A stretch of DNA of 64,000 bases from Rhodococcus sp. 1168 (GCF_002091955.1 NZ_MKKY01000072.1:310001-374000); one strand, 5' to 3'; positions 44,463 to 53,776 are shown, counted from the stretch's first letter. Program-made: numbers and translations. The notes: generated by a model not told the origin, from the letters alone.

Positions 44463-44931
44463 ATGTCGATCGCACTTGTCCCGATAACCCCCCCCAACGT
44501 TTCCCTCGTGGCTGGAACGGAGCCAGACCGAGTACAAGACGGACCTGCTCGCTACAGGTGAGACGCCACGCGCCGCTGAGGAGCACGCCAGGGATGCGTA
44601 CAAACTTGCTTTTCCAGCGGGTACTCCCACCCCGGGCAACACTGTGTTCGACCTCGTTAACGACACTGACCACATCGTCGGGTACCTCTGGATTGGCCGT
44701 GACAACTCGGACGAGGACACCTCGTGGTGGGTTTGGGATGTCGTAGTCGAGCCAGAGCACCGAGGCAAGGGTTATGGGCGAGCAGCGATGCAGCTCGCCG
44801 AAGTCCATGCACGCGCAGAGGGTGCGCGGACGCTGGGAATCAGCGTGTTCGGTTTCAATGCGGTCGCGCGCGGGATGTACGAGTCAGCCGGATATGAAAC
44901 CACGAGTGTGAAGATGCGCAAGAAGCTCTGA
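44463..44931 (+). pseudogene. GNAT acetyltransferase with a poly-C frameshift
   Basis: ATG at 44463 reads MSIALVPIT and then meets a run of eight C (44488-44495) that shifts the frame. With seven C it would continue PPTFPSWLERSQTEYKTD through to the GNAT core: VVVEPEHRGKGYGRAAM (acetyl-CoA loop) and NAVARGMYESAGYETTS, ending at 44931. Only the last part, from about 44644, is open as one ORF with a GTG. Either a real frameshift mutation, a slippage-prone switch, or a sequencing error. Confidence 0.7.
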
Positions 44932-44936
44932 CCACC

Positions 44937-45155
44937 TCAATCCTTGTCTCTTGGGGTGGTCGTGAGCCGGTGGAGGATCGCGGCGAGGAAGACACCAGCA
45001 AGGTAATTGCGGGCGGTCTTGTCTGATCTCATCGCGATGCCACGTCCATTTTTGAGCTTGTTGGAGCAGCACTCAACGGCATTGCATCTGCGGTGGCGTC
45101 CGCGCTGGACGGGGCCGAAGTCGATCGGTCGGCCGCGCTCCTTGCTGTGGTGGCG
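44937..45155 (-). pseudogene. C-terminal fragment of an IS5-family transposase
   Basis: The minus frame reads SKERGRPIDFGPVQRGRHRR, then CNAVECCSNKLKNGRGIAMR and DKTARNYLAGVFLAAILHRL, the conserved end of IS5/IS427-type DDE transposases (R-NAVER-F..LK..R...R.DK.A..Y). A stop at 45156-45158 ends the frame upstream and the rest of the insertion sequence is not intact. Confidence 0.75.
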
Positions 45156-46119
45156 TCAGGGACACCTTCATTCTCGTCGAGCTTCTCCCACTCGTTCTTC
45201 GCGTTCGTCGGAAATGGGCTGCATGCTGTCGGATCCCTTGTGCGAATGGGCCGTCCGGCTGGCAAAAACCCGCCGGCGGTGGAAGTCGCAAAACACCCTT
45301 CAGTTTCCGAGGGGCGAGATCCGTTCAAAATGCCAGAAATAGTCCAAATCACGGCTGAAACTCGCCGGGCTGGGGCCTTCCGAAGTTGATAGAAGCACTC
45401 GGCCACGAACACGGCCGCGAAATCCGCTACGGACTGTGTCTGCCCCACCTGTCGTTCGAACACCGGGACCTCAGCTTCGCCACATCCGATGAGAATTAGC
45501 CACCACACCGATAGATCACCTGCGAATTCGCCAGATTAGCTGAGAACTGACAGCGTCCAATCTTCTCTCATCGGTAGCTATTCCCAGCGTTTCGTTTCGT
45601 TACATGTAACGAAACGAAACGAAACGCTGGTGGTCGCTCATGACCTCAGGCTAGCCATCCCCAAGTCAGGCCGACCCAAAATCCACGCGTCCCCGGCCGA
45701 ACGGGTCGAGGCGCATCGCGCCAGGGCGGCGGAGAGGGTTGGCGTCGCCGCTTAGCACGCTGGCCGGTCCACAGAAGGATGGACTTGAGGTCCCCGCGAT
45801 TTTGGGCTCAGGATTCCTCCTCGGGATACTCGGAACTGTCGTTCCACCTCGATAAGTTTTCCAGACTGCACCGTGCCGAATAAGGACGGCTATTACTTCA
45901 TGAACGCCCTAGTTCACATCCAAGAACAGATATGCGACGGGATTGACCCCCTCAGCTCGTACCGGCGCACACTAAGCGAGTCGCGGAGCACGAAGACATC
46001 AGGGCAGTAGCTTCGAGTCGGCGCAGTCAAGCCGCCTCATCCGCCTCGCCACGCCACGATAGGCGGCCGTCGGCAACCCCGTCGGGTCGAATCCCGTTGC
46101 CTCCCGATACCCTCATGCC
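45156..46119. other. Degenerate stretch left of the DUF262 pair
   Basis: About 960 bases. A plus-strand relic near 45384-45500 reads LIEALGHEHGREIRYGLCLP then a stop, unrecognised. Around 45650-45752 a frame ends GRPKIHASPAERVEAHRARA, reminiscent of small basic mobile-element proteins but without a clear start. The large palindrome at 45584-45630 is the main feature. CGGGTCGAATCCCG at 46082-46095 resembles a tRNA T-arm without a foldable tRNA. Confidence 0.45.
45584..45630. repeat. 47-bp near-perfect palindrome with GTTTC/GAAAC units
   Basis: Arms start CCAGCGTTTCGTTTCGT and mirror as ACGAAACGAAACGCTGG around the centre CGTTACATGTAACG. The left arm has two TTTCG units and the right arm three CGAAA units, a one-unit difference. 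It is non-coding by all frames judged and could be an operator, a replication or partition site, or a hairpin. Confidence 0.75.
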
Positions 46120-47787
46120 GTGGAGGGCGACACGAGTACCGACTTACGGCCGGTACTCGTGGGCGATATCGTCGGCAACTTCCTGGTGCCGGCCTACCAA
46201 CGGGGTTACCGATGGGGAGGCGACGAGGTCACCAGACTTCTCAACGACATCAGCGAGAGTTCCGGGCGAAAGTATTTCCTGCAGCCTGTCGTCGCGAAAC
46301 GCCGCGACGACGGCAAATGGGAGCTTATCGACGGCCAGCAGCGCCTGACGACTCTGTTGTTAATCCTTCGGTACATCCGCGAGCACCTGCCGACCGCGCA
46401 CCCGAGGTACTCGCTGGAGTACGAGACCCGGCCGGGGAGCGCCGGCTACCTACAGGACCCCACCCCTGAGCAGAGCCAGGACAACATCGACTTCTTCCAC
46501 GTTTTCAAGGCGGTCAGGTGCATCCGAGAGTGGTTCGAGAGCCGTGACAACCCGACTCTCGCCGCGATCAACTTCTACAAGTATCTGTCCGAGTCCGTGT
46601 ACGTCATTTGGTACGCGGCACCTGCAGAGGTCGAGTCGACAACGTTGTTCACGCGGCTCAATGTCGGGAGGATCCCCCTCACGGACGCCGAACTCGTCAA
46701 GGCGCTCCTGCTCACACGCGCCAGCGAACTGAGGCGCGAGCGCGAGATCGCGGCCCAGTGGGACACCATCGAAAGGGATCTTCGCGTCCCGGAGCTGTGG
46801 GCGTTCGTCACAGGGCGGCCCAGCCAAGAGGCAACTCACATCACGCTCTTGCTCGACACCCTCGCGGTGTGGCCAAAGGGAAAGCACCGCCCGCTGTTCC
46901 ACACGTTCGAAACGCTTCGGCCGCTGATCGAGGACGCGGCGCAAGACACGTGGAACAAGGTCGTGGCGCTGCACTCCCTGGTGATGGGCTGGTACGACAA
47001 CCGCGACCTGTTCCACAAGATCGGATACCTGATCTCGCGGGGGCGCGCGTTCGGCGAGCTCGTCTCCCTGTCAGAGGACTGCACGAAGCGCGAGTTCGAG
47101 TCCCGCCTCGACGCGTGGATCCGCGACTATCTTTCCCTCAAAGGGTCAGACCTCGCGGAACTTCGGTACGGAAACAGGAAGACGGCCGATGTGCTGCTGT
47201 TGATGAACGTCGAGACCGTGCGAAGCATGAAGCTGTCAGCCGAGCGGTTCTCCTTCCAAGAGCACGCGGCGCGGCGATGGAGCATTGAGCACATCCATGC
47301 GCAGAACGCCGAGCAGCTGAATCGCGCTGCGCAATGGCAGGAGTGGCTTCGTCTTCACCGCGACGCGCTCGCGGGGCTGCCGACGATTTCTCAAGAAGCC
47401 CGCACCGCATTGACCGCGCGTATCGACGCCGCTATCGGCGATATCTCCGCGGAGACCTTCGCGCCGTTGGAGCAGGAGCTCACCACCCTCTTCAGTCTCC
47501 AAGGCGACAGCGGAGACGTCGACGCGATCGCCAACCTCGCGCTGCTGGCGAGCGACGACAACAGCGCGCTCAGCAACTCCGTTTTTGAGGTGAAACGCCG
47601 CAACATCCTCGATCGGGACCGTATCGGTTCGTACATTCCGGTCTGTACGCGCAACGTCTTCCTGAAGTACTACACCGACGCGGAAGGCCAGCAGATCCAC
47701 TACTGGGGCCAGCATGACCGAGACGGCTACCTGGCCGCGATGCGACAGCACGTCGGTGCTTACCTACTCGACGAGGGAAGGATCTGA
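46120..47787 (+). CDS. DUF262/DUF1524 protein, GmrSD-type, first of pair
   Basis: A 555-residue protein with a GTG start. Residues 1-230 form the DUF262 (GmrS-like, ParB-like nucleotidase) domain: FLVPAYQRGYRWG, and IDGQQRLTTLLLIL at 70-83. Residues about 370-470 contain RWSIEHIHAQNAEQL, the core His motif of the DUF1524 HNH-like nuclease (GmrD-like). Related proteins are type IV restriction enzymes against modified phage DNA or partners of phosphorothioation (SspE). Its stop overlaps the start of the second DUF262 gene. Intact and probably functional. Confidence 0.85.
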   Translation: MEGDTSTDLRPVLVGDIVGNFLVPAYQRGYRWGGDEVTRLLNDISESSGRKYFLQPVVAKRRDDGKWELIDGQQRLTTLLLILRYIREHLPTAHPRYSLEYETRPGSAGYLQDPTPEQSQDNIDFFHVFKAVRCIREWFESRDNPTLAAINFYKYLSESVYVIWYAAPAEVESTTLFTRLNVGRIPLTDAELVKALLLTRASELRREREIAAQWDTIERDLRVPELWAFVTGRPSQEATHITLLLDTLAVWPKGKHRPLFHTFETLRPLIEDAAQDTWNKVVALHSLVMGWYDNRDLFHKIGYLISRGRAFGELVSLSEDCTKREFESRLDAWIRDYLSLKGSDLAELRYGNRKTADVLLLMNVETVRSMKLSAERFSFQEHAARRWSIEHIHAQNAEQLNRAAQWQEWLRLHRDALAGLPTISQEARTALTARIDAAIGDISAETFAPLEQELTTLFSLQGDSGDVDAIANLALLASDDNSALSNSVFEVKRRNILDRDRIGSYIPVCTRNVFLKYYTDAEGQQIHYWGQHDRDGYLAAMRQHVGAYLLDEGRI

Positions 47788-50051
47788 TGTCCGGCTTCCT
47801 CACCTCTTACGCCGGGCTGTTCGCGCCGAGCGCGACAGACGCCCCGGTGGTGACAAGCATCGAGATCCCGCTCATCCAGCGTGACTATGCCCAAGGGCGC
47901 ACCGACGCGCGCGCGTCCGACATTCGCGAGCGTTTTCTCGACGTCTTACACGAAGCCCTCATCGGCGGTAACGACGTCGGCCTCGACTTCGTCTATGGCG
48001 ACGTCGAAGATGGGACCTTGCGGCCGCTCGACGGCCAGCAGCGCCTAACGACGCTTTTTCTGCTTCACTGGTACCTCGCCTATCGTGCAGGGCAGCTCGA
48101 CAACCAGCACGCATGGATGCGTTTCTCCTACGCAACCAGACCGACGGCGCGGCTGTTTTGTGAGCAGCTCGCAACCGCGAAGCCGCCGTCCGACGAGCCA
48201 GACCCCGCAGCGTGGATCGTCGACCAGCCCTGGTACTTGTACGTCTGGAGAAACGACCCGACGATCCAAGCGATGCTTGTGATGATCGCCGCGATCCACG
48301 GCCGGTTCAACGGCTGCGACCCGCACAGCGCATGGCAACGCCTCGTCGACACCGATGCCCCGGCAATCTCGTTTCAGCTCCTGCCGATCGACGATATGGG
48401 CTCGGGCGAAGACCTTTACATCAAGATGAACTCGCGCGGCAAACCCCTGACACCGTTCGAGAACTTCAAGGCCCGCTTCGAACGCTCGATCGCGTGGTCC
48501 GGGGACAGGTCGACCGAGTTCGATCACCGGATCGACGGCCCGTGGTCGGACATCATGTGGCGCTTGCGCGGTGACGACGACATTATCGATGACAAGTTCC
48601 TGCGCTACTTCGCGTTCATCACCGACATCAGCCAGTGGCGCGCCGGCCAGCTGCCCGGCAGTGCACGGCTCGAGACGCGCGCCTTGCCGCTGTTCGGAAC
48701 AGACGGACCGCAGGCCGACAGAAGCCTTGAATTCTTGTTCCATGCTTTCGACACGTGGAGCGGTGCCGACATCGCCAACGAGTTCGAGCGGCTCTTCGCG
48801 ACAAACCGGGCCGATCTCGCCCGTCAACCCGACCGGCTCCTTTTGTTCGGGACCGAGACTGGCACCGACCTGTTTGGTGCGTGCTGCCGGAGCTACGGCA
48901 GCACGCGGTTCACCTACCGCCAGACGCTGCTCCTGTACGCGGTGTTACTTGACCGTGCCGATCCGTCGGGGCACCTCCCGCGCCGGCTGAGGTTGCTGCG
49001 CAACCTAATCGAGGCCTCGGAGAGCGAGCTCCGTCCTCACCGGCTCCCCGCACTCCTCGCCGACGTTGAGCGCATTATCCGAGACGGTTCGCTCAGCGAG
49101 ATCAACGGCTTTAACAAGGCGCAGGCCGACGATGAGCAAGCGAAGTCGGCGTTCCTGATGGCGCATCCCGATCTAGAGCCGATTCTATTCAAGCTCGAAG
49201 ACCACGCACTGCTCCGCGGCTCGCTGCAGGCATTCCACCTAGACGCCTCCAATTTCGCGCAGCGCGCTACAGCGTTCGAATCTCTGATGGCCACATCCGA
49301 CGCCTGGAGCGACCTAACCTCGGCCCTGCTTGCGGCTGGCAACTACCCGCGCCGCCGCCGCAATGACCGCGACCTGCAATTCGGTTCCCCGTCCAACTCG
49401 GAGCCATGGCGGACCCTCCTCACAGGGACCTCACGCGCGCATCTACTGCCAACCGCCGACGCTCTCGGCAAGGTTTTGGACGCTGTCGCCGACGGCACGG
49501 TGCTCCGCGCCTCCCTTTGGCAGATGCGGGACCACTACGTCAATTCCACACAAGCGACCGGGCACTTTGACTGGCGGTACTACCTGGTGCGGTACAGCTC
49601 GATGCGCGAAGGTGCGTCCGGGATCTACGCAAGTGTCGGCGGCAATATGGGATACCGGGTGTGCATGCTCGAGAAGACTCAGATGAACGGACGCTACCGG
49701 GACCCGTACCTCGCCGCTCTCGCCAGGGAAGCAGACTTGGGCGACGCCGCGCTGCTCGACGGCGCGGCCGGCCCAGTGTTCACCGGCGGGCACATCGAAA
49801 ACGACCGCTGGCTGGATCTCGCACGCAGCGGTACCGCAGTGCGCTGCGCGCCCGATGGGTGGGTGCTGAAACGGCCCGAGCGCGAAGAGTTTCATGAGCG
49901 CTTCGACGCCGTGTGCGCCGAGTTCGGCATCGACGCGCAGCTCAAACTCGCCATTCCACAAGAGCTTCGTCCGGGTGGGCGGGTCGACACGAGCGACCGG
50001 ATCCAGGCCGGTGCCAGACTGGTCAGGGCGCTCACAGCCGCAGGACTTTAG
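47787..50051 (+). CDS. DUF262 protein, second of pair
   Basis: A 754-residue protein, ATG overlapping the previous stop (TGATG). Residues 25-300 are again DUF262-like (IPLIQRDYAQGR at 28-39, LDGQQRLTTLFLLHWYLA at 81-98; also DLYIKMNSRGKPLTPFENFK, a typical later block). No clear DUF1524 HNH motif is seen. The C-terminal 350 residues, including DHYVNSTQATGHFDWRYYLV and GGHIENDRWLDLARS, are unassigned but look like a separate folded domain. Coupling suggests the two act as one complex, the first supplying the nuclease. Confidence 0.8.
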   Translation: MSGFLTSYAGLFAPSATDAPVVTSIEIPLIQRDYAQGRTDARASDIRERFLDVLHEALIGGNDVGLDFVYGDVEDGTLRPLDGQQRLTTLFLLHWYLAYRAGQLDNQHAWMRFSYATRPTARLFCEQLATAKPPSDEPDPAAWIVDQPWYLYVWRNDPTIQAMLVMIAAIHGRFNGCDPHSAWQRLVDTDAPAISFQLLPIDDMGSGEDLYIKMNSRGKPLTPFENFKARFERSIAWSGDRSTEFDHRIDGPWSDIMWRLRGDDDIIDDKFLRYFAFITDISQWRAGQLPGSARLETRALPLFGTDGPQADRSLEFLFHAFDTWSGADIANEFERLFATNRADLARQPDRLLLFGTETGTDLFGACCRSYGSTRFTYRQTLLLYAVLLDRADPSGHLPRRLRLLRNLIEASESELRPHRLPALLADVERIIRDGSLSEINGFNKAQADDEQAKSAFLMAHPDLEPILFKLEDHALLRGSLQAFHLDASNFAQRATAFESLMATSDAWSDLTSALLAAGNYPRRRRNDRDLQFGSPSNSEPWRTLLTGTSRAHLLPTADALGKVLDAVADGTVLRASLWQMRDHYVNSTQATGHFDWRYYLVRYSSMREGASGIYASVGGNMGYRVCMLEKTQMNGRYRDPYLAALAREADLGDAALLDGAAGPVFTGGHIENDRWLDLARSGTAVRCAPDGWVLKRPEREEFHERFDAVCAEFGIDAQLKLAIPQELRPGGRVDTSDRIQAGARLVRALTAAGL

Positions 50052-50204
50052 CGCCGCGCAGCAACCAGGTGTTGCGCCACGCGGCCACGCTCACCTCGGC
50101 AGAGGGGGTTGTGGCGAGGGCAACACGTCGCCCTGAACTGGGAAAATTGAACGTGGGAATGTACCAATCCAGCGAGTGCAGGGAGCACCGTTCCGGTGAG
50201 TTAG

Positions 50205-50700
50205 TCAACGTCGTCGTTCGCCGCCCTGTCCGTCGACGCCACCGGAACCGGTGTCGTGTCGCACACCGGAGCCCTCACGTTACTGCGGACAGCAGAGGCC
50301 ACAGGGCTGGCGTCCGCGTTGTCGACGAGTCTGGCGTATTGGCGGAAACCCTTGGCGCAGTTCGACCCCGGGAAAATCGTACTCGATCTGGCGACGGCGT
50401 TGGCGTTCGGTGGAGACTGCTTCGCCGACATCGCAACCGGGCGCGAACGCAGCGCCGTGTTCGGGAAAGTGCGGGCACATTCAGAGAAGGAATCAGCTGC
50501 GCCTCTACTTACAAACGAGGATTCGAGATATCACCCCCTGCTCGCGTTCGTCGACCACGGGGGCGACGGAACTGGCGAACCTGTCGCAGCGTCGAGTTCT
50601 GGCCCGACAATGCCGATCCTAGCACTGCCGACGACCACATCGATGTGGGCCGAAAAGCTTTCGCGCAGTTGCCGACATTGATCACTGTGGCGGAATTCGG
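50205..50700 (+). pseudogene. IS1380-family transposase remnant
   Basis: Two frames carry IS1380 features. The first reads SFAALSVDATGTGVVSHTGA, LALDLATALAFGGDC (written LDLATALAFGGDCFADIATG here) and, after a gap, HPLLAFVDHGGDGTGEP. A second frame resumes NADPSTADDHIDVGRKAFAQ LP, equivalent to NAGSNTAADHI in intact relatives. There is an internal deletion near 50490 and a frameshift near 50590; the 3' half is missing. Confidence 0.75.
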
Positions 50701-51091
50701 AACCGTCGCCCTTGACTTGACTAGGGCAAGACGCTGCGGGAAATTGTCTGCGGGGAAATGGATTCCATCACTGCCGTCGGATCCGAGTTTCAGGACCTCG
50801 CCTTTTGGAAGCCAATTACCCTGCTTCGCAGTCATTTTGACCAGTTAGCGGCGGTTTGGGATGTCGCGGAGATGTCGGCGGTGGCCCTCTCCAGCACAAT
50901 GGACACGGCAGGAGCTGCGGTGGCATGTTCCAACACGTCAGCCTGCGACTGGCCCTCCCTGCGGTTAGACGATGCCTTCGGGGCGACTTATGGCCTGTTG
51001 CATGTAAGCTGAGCTTCTGAACGTGGTTCCACCTGCGGATAAGGCTTAATTGCAGGGTATTTGAGAAACAGTGCAGACATGCGATAGAACA
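50701..51091. other. Right end of the island, non-coding
   Basis: About 390 bases between the IS1380 remnant and dprA. No supported gene. The last 15-20 bases form the right terminal repeat. An in-frame GTG at 51071 precedes the dprA 3' part but would add only seven island-encoded residues. Confidence 0.5.
51068..51090. repeat. Right terminal inverted repeat of the island
   Basis: AACAGT (51067-51072) and ATAGAAC (51084-51090) mirror ACTGTT and GTTCTAT at the left end. The following codon TTT at 51092 is host dprA. Confidence 0.6.
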
Positions 51092-51745
51092 TTTGGGATC
51101 GATGCGGCCGCCCACCGGGCAGCATTGGGCGTGGGCGGTTCGACGGTGGCGGTGCTCGCGTGTGGAGTCGACCGCGCGTATCCCTCTGGGCATTCCCGCT
51201 TGCTTCACCGAATCGCCCAGACGGGGGCCGTCATCAGTGAATACGCCCCCGGTACGACGCCGGCCAAACATCGCTTTCTCGCGCGTAATCGATTGGTCGC
51301 GGGCCTCGGGTCGGCTGTGGTCATAGTCGAGGCCGGTTGGCGCAGCGGTGCCCGCAACACCGCCGGGTGGGCTCGCAAACTTGGACGCCCGGTACTTGCA
51401 GTTCCTGGTCCGGTGACGTCGGCGGCATCGAAGGGGTGCCACCGAATGATTCGTGAAGGCGAAGCGCGTTTGGTTGCCGATGCCCACGATGTGGTCGCCG
51501 AAGCCGGGATGGCGGGGGAGACCGACGAGGGGAGACCCTCGATGTTTCGCGAGATCGACGCACTGTCCGAGTCGGCGTTGTTGGTGTACGAGGCGCTGCC
51601 CGCGTCCGGAACGCTGTCCCCGCGTGAGCTTTCAGATGTGTCGTCGTTGCCTCTGGCTACTGTTCGATCGATATTGCCTCTGTTGGAACTGGATGGGTTC
51701 GTAGCCAGTGACGAGACCGGGTGGTCCCGGGTGGTTCGCACGTGA
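51092..51745 (+). pseudogene. dprA: dprA, 3' portion, displaced by the island
   Basis: Continues the DprA Rossmann fold exactly where the left part stops: FGIDAAAHRAALGVGGSTVA, then ACGVDRAYPSGHSRLL, the conserved FLARNRLVAGL and GARNTAGWARKLGRPVLAVP blocks, and a C-terminal winged-helix-like domain (ALLVYEALPASGTLSPRELS) with VRSILPLLELDGFV. An ORF from a GTG at 51071 would translate it without the N-terminal domain and the G-x-G turn before it, so function is unlikely. Confidence 0.92.
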
Positions 51746-51778
51746 ACAAGCTGTAGAACCGCCGGGAACGGTAGCGTG

Positions 51779-51797
51779 TTAGGTAACACTTACACTT
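51779..51797. promoter_or_regulatory. Possible IdeR/DtxR iron box
   Basis: TTAGGTAACACTTACACTT matches 11 of 19 positions of the TTAGGTTAGGCTAACCTAA iron-box consensus, 43 bases before the siderophore-interacting gene. Only the left half is convincing. Confidence 0.3.
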
Positions 51798-51839
51798 CAA
51801 GTCAGCAAAACTATGTCGACAGCTCGGAAAGGCTGAAAA

Positions 51840-52610
51840 GTGGCACGACGCAAGATCGTCCTGACCGTCCTCCGCACGGAATCACTGACACCGCACATGC
51901 AACGGGTGTACCTCGGCGATCCAGGATTCGAGGACTTCCAACCCGTCGACTTCACCGACTCGTACGTGAAGCTCGCATTCGGCTCGGAGGACGAGGAAGT
52001 CAAGCGCACCTACACGGTGCGCTCCGTCGATGTCGACGCTCGCGAGATTGCGATCGACTTCGTCGTCCACGGTGACGAGGGCATTGCCGGACCTTGGGCG
52101 GCCAACGCGAAGGCAGGCGACCGCATCGGCCTCTATGGCCCCAACGGCGCGTACAAGCCGGCGCCAGAGGCGGATTGGCATCTCTTCGCCGGCGACGAAT
52201 CTGCTATCCCCGCCATCTCCGCTGCGGTCGAGGCATTGCCGGAAGACGCGATCGCAAAAGTGTTCGTCGAGGTGTCGGACCGTAAGGACGAGATCTACAT
52301 GGAGACGCTTGCGCTCGTGGACGTCACGTGGATCCATCGCGGGGCCGGTTCCGGTGAGATCGGTGACGACAAGGCCGGGGACAACTCACCGCTGATCGAG
52401 GCCGTTCGAAACACCGAATGGCTACCGGGCCAGGCCCAGGTATTCATTCACGGCGAAGCGCATGCTGTCATGCACAACCTTCGTGGCTACGTGCGTAAGG
52501 AACGCAATGTTCCTGCCGAGTGGGCCTCGATCTCCGGCTACTGGAGACGGGGGCGCACCGAGGAAACTTTCCGCGTCTGGAAGCGTGAGTTGGCCGAGGC
52601 CGAAGCGTGA
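51840..52610 (+). CDS. viuB: Siderophore-interacting FAD-dependent protein (ViuB-like)
   Basis: Ferric-siderophore reductase family: releases iron by flavin-dependent reduction. The 256-residue protein starts MARRKIVLTVLRTESLTPHM, with the FAD-binding barrel (KRTYTVRSVD, PWAANAKAGDRIGLYGPNG) followed by the NAD(P)H-side SIP domain (LFAGDESAIPAISAAVEAL, VFIHGEAHAVMHNLRGYV). GTG start at 51840. It follows dprA as in mycobacteria (viuB). An imperfect iron box upstream suggests iron repression. Confidence 0.88.
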   Translation: MARRKIVLTVLRTESLTPHMQRVYLGDPGFEDFQPVDFTDSYVKLAFGSEDEEVKRTYTVRSVDVDAREIAIDFVVHGDEGIAGPWAANAKAGDRIGLYGPNGAYKPAPEADWHLFAGDESAIPAISAAVEALPEDAIAKVFVEVSDRKDEIYMETLALVDVTWIHRGAGSGEIGDDKAGDNSPLIEAVRNTEWLPGQAQVFIHGEAHAVMHNLRGYVRKERNVPAEWASISGYWRRGRTEETFRVWKRELAEAEA

Positions 52611-52706
52611 CCGCGAGCGAAGAACGTCTTGTCTCGACAGATGCACGAGATGGAGCGTCCGGCGCGGCTGGTTGCTCCCTGACAGTGCAGCGGTAAGGCT
52701 GTGTGA

Positions 52707-53636
52707 ATGGCCGAAAACGAGCTCCCACCGACGCTGCGCGTTCACCTCGAGGAGTACGCCGAGCATCTCGAAATCGGACGCAACCGATCGGTCAACACCG
52801 TGCGCGCATATGTGGCCGATGCAGAGTCCTTGCTCCGTCATCTCATCCGACGTGACGCGTCGGCAACGTTGGCCGACCTCGATTTGCGGGTACTGCGGTC
52901 CTGGCTGGCGGATCAGGCTCGGCACGGATCCGCCCGAACGTCGATGGCCAGACGCACGTCTTCGGCTCGTGCTTTCACGGCGTGGCTCACTCGTAGTGCC
53001 CGCATGGCGAGCGATCCAGCGCTGCGGTTGGCAACACCGGCGGTGCGGCGCTCGCTGCCCTCGGTTCTCAAGCAGAGTCAAGCCGCCGAGGCGCTCACCC
53101 AGGCCCAATCAGGGGCGGCAGAGCTGGATCCACTTGCACTACGAGATCGTCTGATAGTGGAAATGTTGTACGCCACCGGAATCCGAGTCGGAGAGCTGTG
53201 CGGACTCGATCTCGACGACATCGATACCGATCGACGAGTGGTCCGCGTGATCGGAAAGGGCGACAAAGAACGTTCGGCACCGTATGGAGTTCCAGCGGCC
53301 CAGGCCCTCGAGGCTTGGTCGTTGCACGGGCGTCCGGCGCTGATGAACGCTCGTTCGGGACGCGCGTTGCTGCTGGGGCGCAGGGGTGCCCGTATAGATC
53401 AACGTCAGGCCCGGACGGCTGTGCACGAAGTCGTGTCGGCGGTGCCCGGTGCGCCCGACATAGGTCCACATGGGTTGCGGCACTCCGCGGCCACCCACCT
53501 TCTCGAGGGTGGTGCAGACCTTCGGGTGGTGCAGGAGTTGCTCGGGCATGCTTCCCTCGCAACCACTCAGATCTACACTCACGTGTCGGTCGAGCGATTG
53601 CGGGCGGTACACGACCAAGCGCATCCGCGAGCATGA
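52707..53636 (+). CDS. xerC: Tyrosine recombinase XerC
   Basis: Chromosome-dimer resolution recombinase acting with XerD at dif. The 309-residue protein has a core-binding domain ([19 protein letters not shown]) and the full catalytic set: Arg in [13 protein letters not shown], Lys in [33 protein letters not shown] and the nucleophile in QIYTHVS. ATG at 52707, downstream of viuB. Not part of the island, which has its own recombinases. Confidence 0.93.
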   Translation: MAENELPPTLRVHLEEYAEHLEIGRNRSVNTVRAYVADAESLLRHLIRRDASATLADLDLRVLRSWLADQARHGSARTSMARRTSSARAFTAWLTRSARMASDPALRLATPAVRRSLPSVLKQSQAAEALTQAQSGAAELDPLALRDRLIVEMLYATGIRVGELCGLDLDDIDTDRRVVRVIGKGDKERSAPYGVPAAQALEAWSLHGRPALMNARSGRALLLGRRGARIDQRQARTAVHEVVSAVPGAPDIGPHGLRHSAATHLLEGGADLRVVQELLGHASLATTQIYTHVSVERLRAVHDQAHPRA

Positions 53637-53776
53637 GTCACGCCCGCTACTGGCGAGTTTGGTAGCGTCGTGGCGAAACAAACCGTACGCAAAGTATTGT
53701 GTTGCGTAACTGCAGCTCAGTTCGAAAACTGCGGTGGAGTCCAAAGCTGAAGTCGAAATCCGGATACGGGGGGACC

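Larger units (their letters stand above)
11445..51091. mobile_element. 39.6-kb genomic island inserted in dprA
   Basis: Bounds come from DprA continuity: host codon GGA ends at 11444 and host codon TTT begins at 51092, restoring SGAG-FGIDAAAH, which fits the SG-xxx-GID spacing of the family. The ends carry GTTCTAT (11448-11454) and ATAGAAC (51084-51090) as inverted repeats, with ACTGTT / AACAGT slightly further in. No target duplication is evident. A four-gene recombinase module starts 60 bases inside the left end. Cargo: type I restriction, TrlF-like ATPase, resolvase, nucleases, T7SS-like proteins, RelA/SpoT and Fic-like proteins, and a DUF262 pair. Exact ends may shift by a few bases. Confidence 0.88.

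Noticed and set aside
46075-46105. Possible tRNA 3' fragment (CGGGTCGAATCCCG, then TTGCCTCC) as an old attachment site
   Set aside because: The T-loop lacks one T of GTTCGA and no matching 5' half exists; no second copy was found at the island ends.
49913-50848. 311-residue plus-strand ORF overlapping the DUF262 end and IS1380 region
   Set aside because: Arginine-rich shadow of the DUF262 gene for its first half; only the part around 50600-50690 is real IS1380 sequence in a shifted frame.
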